Assembly: GCA_009881125.1 (NCBI GenBank)
Contig: WXFH01000056.1
Span: 62,001-126,000 of the forward strand
Length of the DNA stretch: 64,000 bases
Source of the DNA: Acidaminobacter sp.
Lineage (GTDB): Bacteria > Bacillota_A > Clostridia > Peptostreptococcales > Acidaminobacteraceae
Direction: 5' to 3'
Part shown: positions 44,366 through 52,711 of the stretch, in pieces
Position numbering within the stretch: the first letter of the stretch is position 1
Layout of the letters: every line of letters starts with the position of its first letter
Notes under the pieces: model-generated
Told to the model about the DNA's origin: nothing
What the model saw: the letters and a program-made list of their open reading frames with translations, nothing else
The model's database searches: none
Position numbers and translations under genes: made by a program

Positions 44366-45418
44366 TTGCAATTATCTTTTAGATGGTATGGCGCTGACGA
44401 TCCGGTTACTTTAGATAAGATTCGTCAAATTCCGGGGATGTACGGGATTGTCAGTGCTATTTATGATGTTCCGCTCGGTGACGTCTGGCCGCTGGATAAA
44501 ATTGAATTACTAAAGAGTGAAGTGAATCGTCACGGCCTTGCTTTGGAAGTGATAGAAAGTGTGCCGGTCCATGAAGAAATCAAACTGGGTCTTCCTAGTC
44601 GGGATCAATACATTAAAAATTATCAGGATACCCTGAAAAATCTGGAAAAAGCTGGTATAAAAACAGTGTGCTATAATTTCATGCCTGTTTTTGACTGGAC
44701 CAGATCAACTTTGTCAAAACATCTGAAAGATGGCTCGCTAACCTTATCCTATAGTCATGACGATATTTTGAAAATGGACCCGACCTCAGGAGAACTTGAT
44801 CTGCCGGGTTGGGCGACGGACTATACACCTGAGAAACTAAAGGCGCTTTTAAAAGCCTATGCTGAACTTAATGAAGATGGATTGTGGAAAAACCTAATCT
44901 ACTTCTTGGAAGGGATCATTCCGGTGGCAGAGTCGCTCGGCATAAAAATGGCTATCCACCCGGATGATCCTCCTTGGTCAATATTTGGGTTGCCTCGTAT
45001 AGTAAAAAACAAAGAGGACCTTGATAGGGTTATAAAGATTATCAACAGTCCAAGTAATGGATTGGCGATCTGTACAGGTTCTTTAGGTGCTGATCCCAAC
45101 AATGATATGGTTGAAATTATTGGTCATTTCTCATCCGTTAATCGCCTCAATTTTCTTCATATGCGAAATGTTTTAACTTATGGGAATCGAAATTTTGATG
45201 AAGTTGCGCATCCTTCTGAATATGGTTCTCTTGATATGTACGCTATTATGAAGGCTGCTATTTCAAACGGATATGCTGGTCCATTCCGGCCGGATCACGG
45301 CAGAATGATTTGGGGAGAAACCGGAAAACCTGGCTATGGACTCTTTGATAGAGCATTAGGTGCAACCTACTTATATGGGTTAATGGAAGCTATTCAGAAG
45401 GAGTTAGGCAATAAATAG
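44366..45418 (+). CDS. uxuA: Mannonate dehydratase
   Basis: UxuA dehydrates D-mannonate to 2-keto-3-deoxy-D-gluconate. From TTG 44366, behind AAGGAGG, the protein is 350 aa and begins QLSFRWYGADDPVTLDKIRQIPG, as the family does. The upstream in-frame start at 44324 has no ribosome site. Metal and active-site motifs are present (HPDDPPWSIFGLPRI, CTGSLG, FLHMRNV, FRPDHGRMIWGE). It starts the KDG-forming half of the cluster. Confidence 0.96.
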   Translation: MQLSFRWYGADDPVTLDKIRQIPGMYGIVSAIYDVPLGDVWPLDKIELLKSEVNRHGLALEVIESVPVHEEIKLGLPSRDQYIKNYQDTLKNLEKAGIKTVCYNFMPVFDWTRSTLSKHLKDGSLTLSYSHDDILKMDPTSGELDLPGWATDYTPEKLKALLKAYAELNEDGLWKNLIYFLEGIIPVAESLGIKMAIHPDDPPWSIFGLPRIVKNKEDLDRVIKIINSPSNGLAICTGSLGADPNNDMVEIIGHFSSVNRLNFLHMRNVLTYGNRNFDEVAHPSEYGSLDMYAIMKAAISNGYAGPFRPDHGRMIWGETGKPGYGLFDRALGATYLYGLMEAIQKELGNK

Positions 45419-45444
45419 GTTCAAAAGAAATGGAGGTTTCCAAC

Positions 45445-46299
45445 ATGAAATTACCTTTAAATGTTGATCTGCAGGGAAAGGTTGCTGTCGTCACAGGCGG
45501 CGGCGGTGTACTTGGCGGATATTTTTGCGAAGCGCTGGCACTTTCCGGCGCTAAGGTTGCTGTCGTAAATCGTACAAAAGAGAAAGCTCAGGTGGTGGCA
45601 GACCGCATTGTTGAGGCTGGGGGCGACGCTATCGCGATTCCCGGTGATGTGTTGGATACCGCTAGCATGGAAAATGTCAGAGATGAACTTCACAAAATAT
45701 TTGGGACTTGCGATATACTGATTAATGCTGCTGGAGGCAATCATCCTAATGGAATTTCAAGCCAGGAATACTTCAGGATGGAGGATCTCGACAATTCCGA
45801 AGGAAGAACCACTTTCTTTGATCTTGATCCAAAGGGCGTCAGCTATGTTTTTGATTTAAACTTCATGGGGACTCTTATTCCATCACAAATCTTTGGCCGT
45901 GATATGGTTGGAAAAAAAGATGCCACGATTATCAATATTTCATCCATGGCAGCTTATTCTCCTTTGACTAAAGTGCCAGCTTATAGTGCTGCAAAAGCGG
46001 CTATCAGCAATTTTACAGAATGGCTGGCTGTTCATTTCTCAAAAGTTGGCATCCGAGTCAATGCTATTGCGCCAGGTTGGTTTATAACGGAGCAAAATCG
46101 TAAACTCATGTTAAATGAAGATGGCAGTTTTACCCCGCGAGCTCAAAAGGTTATTTATAAATCTCCCTGTGAGCGTTTTGGGGAACCTGAAGAGTTGATC
46201 GGACCATTGCTATTCCTTGCGGATGCAAAGGCATCAGGGTTTATCAATGGCGTCGTTATACCTGTGGATGGCGGGTTCAACGCTTATTCAGGTGTATAA
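45445..46299 (+). CDS. SDR-type D-mannonate oxidoreductase (UxuB-like)
   Basis: The protein is 284 aa from ATG 45445; the ATG at 45430 overlaps the ribosome site ATGGAGG. It has the short-chain dehydrogenase pattern VTGGGGVLGGYFCEALALSGAKVAVVNR, INAAGGNHPNG, the YSAAK catalytic pair and PGWFITEQNR. SDRs of this kind, encoded next to uxuA in Firmicutes, replace UxuB in reducing D-fructuronate to D-mannonate. The assignment rests on both sequence type and context. Confidence 0.87.
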   Translation: MKLPLNVDLQGKVAVVTGGGGVLGGYFCEALALSGAKVAVVNRTKEKAQVVADRIVEAGGDAIAIPGDVLDTASMENVRDELHKIFGTCDILINAAGGNHPNGISSQEYFRMEDLDNSEGRTTFFDLDPKGVSYVFDLNFMGTLIPSQIFGRDMVGKKDATIINISSMAAYSPLTKVPAYSAAKAAISNFTEWLAVHFSKVGIRVNAIAPGWFITEQNRKLMLNEDGSFTPRAQKVIYKSPCERFGEPEELIGPLLFLADAKASGFINGVVIPVDGGFNAYSGV

Positions 46300-46319
46300 G
46301 ATTTTTGAGGAGGATCTTT

Positions 46320-46964
46320 ATGAAGCGAATGGAACTTATTAGAAAAATCGTTGACAGCGGCGTTGTTGCCGTAATTAGGGCAGAATCTAAAGAACAAGGA
46401 ATCAAAATTACAGAGGCTGTCAAAAAAGGCGGCATCAAGGCTCTTGAAGTGACTATGACAGTACCTGGGGCAGTTGACATAATTAAAGAGCTGGCAGAGT
46501 TGTATAAGGATGAGGATGTCATAATTGGCGCCGGAACCGTTTTGGACCCGGAAACTGCGCGGCTGTGCATACTCGCTGGCGCACAGTACATTGTCAGCCC
46601 AAGTCTGAATGTTGAGACAGTCAAATTGTGCAACCGTTATCGTGTACCAGTCATGCCAGGTGTTATGACGGTAAAAGAAACACTGGAAGCCCTTGAACTG
46701 GGCGTCGAAATTTGCAAAGTGTTCCCAGGTAATGCCTTTGGTCCTTCGATAATAAGCGCATTTAAAGGCCCAATTCCGCAAGGCAATTTTATGCCTACAG
46801 GCGGAGTAAGCCTTGATAATGTAAAAGACTGGATCAAGAGCGGTGCTGTAGCTGTTGGCACCGGAGGAGATCTAACCAAAGGTGCAAAAACCGGTGATTA
46901 TGATCTCGTCACTGAAACGGCTCGAAAGTTTGTAGAAGCAGTTCGGGAAGCACGCGAGAAATAG
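46320..46964 (+). CDS. eda: 2-keto-3-deoxy-6-phosphogluconate aldolase
   Basis: The protein is 214 aa from ATG 46320 (site GAGGAGG). It cleaves KDPG to pyruvate and glyceraldehyde-3-phosphate. The class I aldolase motifs are VVAVIRAES, LEVTMTVPGAVDII, GAGTVLDPETARLCILAGAQYIVSP and the Schiff-base lysine in CKVFPGN. It could also act on 4-hydroxy-2-oxoglutarate. Confidence 0.95.
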   Translation: MKRMELIRKIVDSGVVAVIRAESKEQGIKITEAVKKGGIKALEVTMTVPGAVDIIKELAELYKDEDVIIGAGTVLDPETARLCILAGAQYIVSPSLNVETVKLCNRYRVPVMPGVMTVKETLEALELGVEICKVFPGNAFGPSIISAFKGPIPQGNFMPTGGVSLDNVKDWIKSGAVAVGTGGDLTKGAKTGDYDLVTETARKFVEAVREAREK

Positions 46965-47029
46965 ATCATTTGAATTGAACACAGTCTGTGTGTCATTCAT
47001 AATGTTAAAGATTGCAGGAGGGTTCATGA

Positions 47030-48055
47030 ATGTCTAATAAAGTTGTGACCATGGGTGAGATTATGCTTCGCCTGTCATCCCCGGGAAATTTAAGGTTTAG
47101 TCAGGCAAACAGCTTTGATGTGATTTACGGAGGCGGGGAGGCCAACGTCGCTGCATCACTTGCCAACTATGGCCTGGATGCTTATTTTGTTAGCAAATTG
47201 CCTAAACATGAAATTGGTCAGTGTGCAATTGAAGCACTCCGTAAGCAAAACGTTAAAACTGATTACATCTCACGAGGCGGGGAAAGACTGGGAATCTATT
47301 TCCTGGAGACGGGCGCTTCTATGCGACCTTCCAAAGTCGTTTACGACCGGGCAAATTCTGCCATATCTGAAGCGGAAATCAGCGATTTCAACTTTGATGA
47401 AATTTTTCAAGGCGCAGAGTGGTTTCACTTCACAGGCATCACTCCGGCACTTGGTGAAAAAGCAGCAGCTCTTACGGAGGCAGCACTCATAGCGGCCAAG
47501 AAAAATGGGGTCACTGTCAGCGTAGATCTCAACTATAGAAAGAAACTTTGGACACCAGCTGAAGCTCAAAAGGTCATGACGCCGCTGATGCAGTATGTTG
47601 ATGTTTGTATTGGCAACGAAGAAGACGCGGAAAAGGTTCTTGGCTTCAAACCAGGCGATACCAATGTTGAAAAAGGTGAACTTGAACTTGCGGGATATAT
47701 GGATATGTTCCGCAGAATGCAGGAAAAATTCAATTTCAAATATGTGGCGACATCTCTTCGCGAGAGTTATTCGGCCTCTGACAATGGCTGGTCCGCACTT
47801 ATTTATGACGGTGTGGAGTTCTATCATTCGAAAAAATACGAAGTGAGAATTATCGACCGCGTTGGAGGCGGAGACTCTTTTGCCTCTGGTCTGATTTATG
47901 GTCTGATTTCAGGCAAAGACTACAAAGACGCACTTGAATTTGGGGTAGCAGCATCTGCTCTCAAGCACACCATCTTTGGCGATTTCAACCTCGTCACTGT
48001 TGAGGAAGTTGAAGCGCTCGTTGGCGGAGACGCTTCTGGGAGAGTACAGCGTTAA
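47030..48055 (+). CDS. kdgK: 2-keto-3-deoxygluconate kinase, PfkB family
   Basis: The 341-aa protein phosphorylates KDG to KDPG, feeding Eda. The PfkB signatures are the N-terminal GGGEANVAASLANYGL and the C-terminal RVGGGDSFASGLIYG with the catalytic Asp. It is the last gene of the uxuA-SDR-eda-kdgK run and completes the lower pathway. The site AGGAGGG precedes ATG 47030. Confidence 0.93.
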   Translation: MSNKVVTMGEIMLRLSSPGNLRFSQANSFDVIYGGGEANVAASLANYGLDAYFVSKLPKHEIGQCAIEALRKQNVKTDYISRGGERLGIYFLETGASMRPSKVVYDRANSAISEAEISDFNFDEIFQGAEWFHFTGITPALGEKAAALTEAALIAAKKNGVTVSVDLNYRKKLWTPAEAQKVMTPLMQYVDVCIGNEEDAEKVLGFKPGDTNVEKGELELAGYMDMFRRMQEKFNFKYVATSLRESYSASDNGWSALIYDGVEFYHSKKYEVRIIDRVGGGDSFASGLIYGLISGKDYKDALEFGVAASALKHTIFGDFNLVTVEEVEALVGGDASGRVQR

Positions 48056-48363
48056 TTTTGTTATAAAAAGAACATAATTATATTTGGAAAAGGTACAAGA
48101 AAGATGGTGAATGCGGCTTAGGCCTGTTAACGCCACTTTGCTTGCACCTTTTTTTTCTGTCAGAGGCTGATCGTTGTTCAGACTTTCTTAACACTTTCCA
48201 GAATCCAATGTGATAAACTTTTAGCATGAGGCGGATTTGAAACTTGGTGTCTGACACCCAGTTTCTCTCACTAGCCTTTCGGTGAAAGTCGGTGTCTGAC
48301 ACCAACTTCCCTCCGCAGCTGCCCCAACGCCGCCATCCACCGCTTATTCAAGGAGTGAATATC
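48056..48363. other. Intergenic region with terminator and two palindromes
   Basis: A hairpin (AAAGGTACAAG near 48089 with CTTGCACCTTT near 48152, T-run after) terminates the kdgK transcript. Two GGTGTCTGACACC palindromes follow at 48246-48258 and 48291-48303. A possible -10 (GATAAA) near 48210 may start the ABC operon. Confidence 0.65.
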
Positions 48364-49176
48364 ATGGAAACCCAAACGCAAGCAACGCCTCAAACCGTTC
48401 TCACCCTCAAAAACCTCAAGATGAGCTTCGGCGCCAAGGAGGTCCTCAAAGGGGTTGATCTGGAGGCAGGACAAGGCGAAATCATAGGTTATATTGGCCC
48501 CAATGGGGCCGGAAAGAGCACCACGGTCAAGATCATGCTGGGCCTGATCGAGGGCTACAGCGGAACCGTGGAGATTTTGGGCGAGGATATCCGCAGTGCG
48601 GGTGTCGGCTACAAGCGGCACATCGGCTACGTACCGGAGACTGCGGACCTCTATGACAACCTGACGGCCAGGGAGTACCTGACCTTCATTGGCGAGCTCT
48701 ACGGCATGACCTTTGAGGACGCGGACCAGAAAGCTCAGGGTCTGATTGAACTCTTCGGCCTGAAGGATGTCTATAATTCCCGCATGACCTCTTTTTCCAA
48801 GGGCATGCGACAGAAGGTCCTCCTGATTGCCAGCATCCTCCACGATCCGGAAATTCTATTTCTTGACGAGCCCCTCAGCGGCCTGGACGCCAACAGCGTC
48901 ATGATCGTGAAAGAGCTGCTGGAAGCTCTGGCCAGGGCCGGAAAGACCATTTTTTATTCCTCCCACATCATGGATGTGGTGGAGAAAATCAGCCACAGGA
49001 TCGTCCTGCTGGACGGCGGCCGCATCGTCGCCAACGGTACCTTCGAGGACCTCAAGGCTCTGAACCACGAGGGTTCCCTGGAGGCCATCTTCAATCAGCT
49101 GACAGGCTTTGACACCCAGAGTGAGACCGCGGATCAAATCATGCAGATCATTCAAGGGGTGACCCGGGATGACTGA
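48364..49176 (+). CDS. ABC transporter ATP-binding protein
   Basis: The protein is 270 aa from ATG 48364 (site AAGGAGTG); the frame is open to 48292 but that part encodes the palindromic repeat. It has Walker A GPNGAGKST, signature FSKGMRQKV, Walker B ILFLDEPLSGLD and H-loop SSHIM. It resembles ATPases of ABC-2 exporters such as EcsA or bacitracin-type systems. It overlaps the permease gene by 8 nt. Confidence 0.93.
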   Translation: METQTQATPQTVLTLKNLKMSFGAKEVLKGVDLEAGQGEIIGYIGPNGAGKSTTVKIMLGLIEGYSGTVEILGEDIRSAGVGYKRHIGYVPETADLYDNLTAREYLTFIGELYGMTFEDADQKAQGLIELFGLKDVYNSRMTSFSKGMRQKVLLIASILHDPEILFLDEPLSGLDANSVMIVKELLEALARAGKTIFYSSHIMDVVEKISHRIVLLDGGRIVANGTFEDLKALNHEGSLEAIFNQLTGFDTQSETADQIMQIIQGVTRDD

Positions 49177-51112
49177 AGAGCAAAAAATTATTAGTGAGGT
49201 GCCGATGGTGACGGATCCGCAACCATCGGCAGAAGCACCTGAATCTCTTGGATCTCCTGAAGCTTCTGAATCTTATGGATCACACAGCGTTTCCCCAGAC
49301 GCGGACACCCTACCCCCTCACAAGCGTAAAAAAAACTTCAGCCCCTTCAGCATCCTGGACCGCTTCGCGGGACTCTTTACAAGTGCGGGCGTCGACTACC
49401 CGGTCATGCGGCGGATTCTGGCAATTAAATTCCTCATGGACGGACGCAAGGCACCAAGTGTGGCCGGCAGCCAGAGCGGCGCGTCGGGGAAAAGCGGCAA
49501 TCAGTTCCTGAAGTCCCTCTGGGTGTACGGCCTGATGGGGATCATCCTGATCCCGCTCGTCCTGATGGGGCGCAATTTCATGTTTCAAATCAGCGCAGCC
49601 ATGGGCATTGTGCTTTTCATGGTCATGACTTCTCTGATCTCAGATTTTTCGTCAGTGCTGCTGGACCTGAGGGACCGGAGCATAGTCCTGACGCGGCCGG
49701 TGGAAGGCCGGACGCTGACGGCGGCCAAGACGATCCACGTCCTGGGCTATCTGCTGATGATCACCGGTGCGCTGACCGGGCCAAGTGTGATCGCGGGTTT
49801 TATCCGCCACGGCGCGGGCTTTGGATTTCTTTATGTGTGGATGATCTTATGGATGGACCTTCTGGTGATCGTCCTGACCGCCATGCTGTATCTGGTGGTG
49901 CTCAGGTTTTTCGACGGGGAGAAGCTCAGGGACATCATCAACTATATCCAGATCGCTCTGTCTATTGCTATGGCAGTGGGGTATCAGTTTGTGGGGCGGA
50001 TGTTCCAGTTCGTCGATTTGGAGGTCACTTTCCAGACGGCCTGGTGGCAGTTTCTGCTGCCGCCGGTTTGGATTGGGGCTATCTTTGAGGTGCTCCTGAA
50101 CGGCGGCCGGGAGCCCGTTTTAGTGGCCATGGCTGGTCTCGCGGCGGGTGTACCGGTGCTCGCGGTCGTTCTGTATGCCCGGGGCATGCGAACGTTTGAA
50201 CGAAGCCTGGAAAAATTGGAACAGCGAGGCTCCAAGGGCAGCGCCAAGCTTGGCCTAGGCCACAGGCTGTCGGGTCTGGTCTGCAGAACTCACGAAGAAG
50301 CGCTCTTTTTCCGCTTCGCCCTCAACATGATCAAAACCGAGCGGGACTTTAAGCTGCGGGTGTATCCATCCCTGGGATTTTCGCTGATCTTCCCGTTCAT
50401 TTTCATCCTCAACAGCATGCAGGGCAGCACCTGGGCAGAGGTCACCGCCGGCAAGTCCTATCTCTTCATCTATTTCACGGCCATGATGATGCCCACTATC
50501 CTGCTCATGATGAAGTACTCGTCTAGCCACAAGGGCGCCTGGATCTACGCGGCGACACCGGTGGGCGACATGGCAGCCGTTTACAGGGGGACGCTCAAGG
50601 CCATGATGCTGCGGCTGCTGGTGCCGGTGTTCCTGCTGCTGTCGGCGGTCTTTCTGGTGATTTACGGCACGCGGATCGCGCTGGACCTGGTGGTGGCGTT
50701 TTTCAGCACCATGCTGTTCCTGATGTTCTGCTTCAGGGTGCTGAGCAAGCGGCTGCCGTTTTCTGAGCCTTTCATTGCCGGACGCAACGCGGAGAGCGGC
50801 AAGATGTTTCCCCTCACCTTTGGCGTGGGCGCCCTAGGTGGGCTCCACTACGGCGCGACCCTGGTGCCTTATGGGACAATGGGACTCCTGGCGGCATCAC
50901 TCCTCCTGAACTTTTACATGTGGGGTCCGGGCTTCAGGCGGCACCTGGCCTCGAAGCTCGAGCGCGTGGATCTCACCCGTTATCTGGCCGAATCCCAAAG
51001 CGGCAAATCGAGTCTGGAACGGGAAGAAGGCCATGGAGAGGATTTTGCCGATGGTCACAAAAAGTCACCCCTTAAGCTGGGCCGTTCTGACCGGCTGAAG
51101 TGGCGGGGCTGA
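49169..51112 (+). CDS. Large ABC-type membrane permease
   Basis: The 647-aa protein has a low-complexity, Ser/Glu/Pro-rich N-terminal tail (residues about 10-50) carrying an inverted pair of CCATCGGC words, then about 12 or more hydrophobic segments in two groups separated by a cytoplasmic stretch near residues 340-380. The hydrophilic C-terminal tail (FADGHKKSPLKLG) also contains the word. It is encoded with the ATPase, so it is the membrane part of an exporter with fused halves. The substrate is unknown. Confidence 0.8.
   Translation: MTEEQKIISEVPMVTDPQPSAEAPESLGSPEASESYGSHSVSPDADTLPPHKRKKNFSPFSILDRFAGLFTSAGVDYPVMRRILAIKFLMDGRKAPSVAGSQSGASGKSGNQFLKSLWVYGLMGIILIPLVLMGRNFMFQISAAMGIVLFMVMTSLISDFSSVLLDLRDRSIVLTRPVEGRTLTAAKTIHVLGYLLMITGALTGPSVIAGFIRHGAGFGFLYVWMILWMDLLVIVLTAMLYLVVLRFFDGEKLRDIINYIQIALSIAMAVGYQFVGRMFQFVDLEVTFQTAWWQFLLPPVWIGAIFEVLLNGGREPVLVAMAGLAAGVPVLAVVLYARGMRTFERSLEKLEQRGSKGSAKLGLGHRLSGLVCRTHEEALFFRFALNMIKTERDFKLRVYPSLGFSLIFPFIFILNSMQGSTWAEVTAGKSYLFIYFTAMMMPTILLMMKYSSSHKGAWIYAATPVGDMAAVYRGTLKAMMLRLLVPVFLLLSAVFLVIYGTRIALDLVVAFFSTMLFLMFCFRVLSKRLPFSEPFIAGRNAESGKMFPLTFGVGALGGLHYGATLVPYGTMGLLAASLLLNFYMWGPGFRRHLASKLERVDLTRYLAESQSGKSSLEREEGHGEDFADGHKKSPLKLGRSDRLKWRG
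49201..49230. repeat. Inverted pair of the CCATCGGC word near the start of the permease gene
   Basis: GCCGATGGT (49201-49209) and ACCATCGGC (49222-49230) form a 9-bp stem with a 12-nt loop, 32 nt into the coding sequence. Confidence 0.8.
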
Positions 51113-51168
51113 GGAATAAAGGTCTCGCGGTCTGTTTTTCACTTAACTGCGCTGAGGGGGCATATAAC

Positions 51169-52485
51169 TTGAGAATTGGTGAATTTTCAACTCGCACTGG
51201 TGTCACAGTAGATACCCTGCGGCACTATATGGATCTTGGCCTCCTCGTGGTTGAGAAACGGGGTGGACACTACGGGTTTGACGCGCGCGTCCAAAGTGAC
51301 CTGGAGCGGATCTTACAGCTTAAGGACATGGGCTTCTCTCTGGCGGAGATCAAAAGGATCTTTCAGTTTGAGCGCCTGGGGGTCATGACAGATTATCAGA
51401 AAGACGTCTATTACCGCGGGCTGTTTTCACAGCGTATAAACACTTTACGCCTCGATATTGAGGCGCGGCAGAAGGCGCTTGCAGCCCTGGAAAAAGCGGA
51501 GCGAACGCTGATGACTATATCAGAGGACAATTGTGATGACCTTAGGCATACTGTAGGTCTTCCTCTGGAGGCGTTGCCGTTGCTGGCATGCAGCTGCTGT
51601 GGCGCCGGCCTCTCATTGAGCGAGGGGGATGTCCGTGATGGAAGAGTCATCCGGGGCACACTCATCTGCAGCTGCGGATGTGGGGAGAACGGCGGTCTTA
51701 TAGTCGAAGAGGGCATAGTCTATGTACCGGAACTATTATCTCGCCAGAGTTCTGAGATAGATGACCGGCTCGAGTTTAATGATGCACGGGAAGCGATATC
51801 AAAGGCAGGTTACAGTCCAGCGGACTTCCTGGAATCCTATCTCACCTCCACAGATCCGGCGTATCTCGACCGTATCTACGAGGGGCTCAGCTGGGTGCGG
51901 GAAAGAGCGGACTTTTCGGGATGCCGCGCTGCCCTGGAGCTTGGCAGCGGTCATGGCTTCTATCTCCGGACAGTATATGATAAGCTGCTTGATTCCATGA
52001 TTTATGTTGCAGTGGATCACGATCCGGCGCGTCACCGCTTTTTGAAGACGATCCTGGAAGGTGCTGCTGAGTCCAGAAAGATCGTCCTTTTGTGCGCGGA
52101 CTTTCAGGCCTTGCCGCTGAAGGCGGACAGTTTTGATGTCCTTATGGACTTTACCGGAAGCAGCAATTACAGTTTTGATAACGACGGTTTTTTGCCAAAC
52201 CTTGTGAATCCGCTGATTCGAGAGGACGCCAGGCTCTTTGCCTCTTATATAGTCTTTGAGCGCTTTGGACTTAAAACCCGAATTCCAGTCCCGCGGCGCA
52301 GTTGGTTTACTGAGGCGGGAGTGCTTGAGGGGTTGAAAGCACTGGGGTATAAGCTGCACGAGGTGTACAGGACTCAGACAGTCAGTCAGGGCGGCGTCTA
52401 CGAAGACTATTTTGAAGCAGATGAGAGAGTCAAGACCGTCGTGGTGGTTGGCGAGCGAGGTTCTGTTGGTGAAGGCCTGGCGTAG
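51169..52485 (+). CDS. MerR-type regulator fused to a SAM methyltransferase domain
   Basis: The protein is 438 aa from TTG 51169 behind GAGGGGG; the frame is open to 51100 in the permease gene. Residues 1-70 are a MerR helix-turn-helix (RIGEFSTRTGVTVDTLRHYMDLGLL). Residues 80-130 form a coiled coil, residues 145-195 are a Cys-rich zinc-ribbon-like part (ACSCCGAG, CSCGCG), and residues 235-430 are a class I methyltransferase (ALELGSGHGFYLRTV, VAVDHDPAR, DVLMDFTGSSNY). The combination could sense a methylated product or act on DNA-bound targets. It lies next to an ABC exporter and an MFS pump, so a resistance role is possible. Confidence 0.85.
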   Translation: MRIGEFSTRTGVTVDTLRHYMDLGLLVVEKRGGHYGFDARVQSDLERILQLKDMGFSLAEIKRIFQFERLGVMTDYQKDVYYRGLFSQRINTLRLDIEARQKALAALEKAERTLMTISEDNCDDLRHTVGLPLEALPLLACSCCGAGLSLSEGDVRDGRVIRGTLICSCGCGENGGLIVEEGIVYVPELLSRQSSEIDDRLEFNDAREAISKAGYSPADFLESYLTSTDPAYLDRIYEGLSWVRERADFSGCRAALELGSGHGFYLRTVYDKLLDSMIYVAVDHDPARHRFLKTILEGAAESRKIVLLCADFQALPLKADSFDVLMDFTGSSNYSFDNDGFLPNLVNPLIREDARLFASYIVFERFGLKTRIPVPRRSWFTEAGVLEGLKALGYKLHEVYRTQTVSQGGVYEDYFEADERVKTVVVVGERGSVGEGLA

Positions 52486-52546
52486 ATCGTGAACGCGTTG
52501 AACAGTTTGGCGGGGGTGGGGATGCGGTGACCATCGGCTAAAACTC

Positions 52547-52624
52547 AGTTTTGAGGCATAATGGGGATAAACGAAGATGGCCTGCCCGGGAATCATGGGG
52601 TTAGGGCCATCTTCTTTGATTTTT
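52547..52624 (+). promoter_or_regulatory. Promoter followed at once by a terminator hairpin, upstream of the MFS gene
   Basis: CATAAT (52557-52562) in GTTTTGAGGCATAATGG is a -10-like element. The transcript would begin with a hairpin: GAAGATGGCC (52573-52582) pairs with GGCCATCTTC (52605-52614), followed by TTTGATTTTTT. This is either an attenuator for the MFS gene or a short RNA. A GACCATCGGC word precedes it (52529-52538). Confidence 0.55.
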
Positions 52625-52667
52625 TGCTTCATTTTGTCTGAAATTGGTTCAAAAGTCCCGTTGACAT

Positions 52668-52680
52668 GGGGTCAGACCCC
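52668..52680. repeat. GGGGTCAGACCCC palindrome
   Basis: This variant of the intergenic palindrome has GGGGTC arms. It lies 32 nt before the MFS start. Confidence 0.75.
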
Positions 52681-52711
52681 GGGTGTTCAATAAGGGTAAG
52701 GAGGGAGCAAC

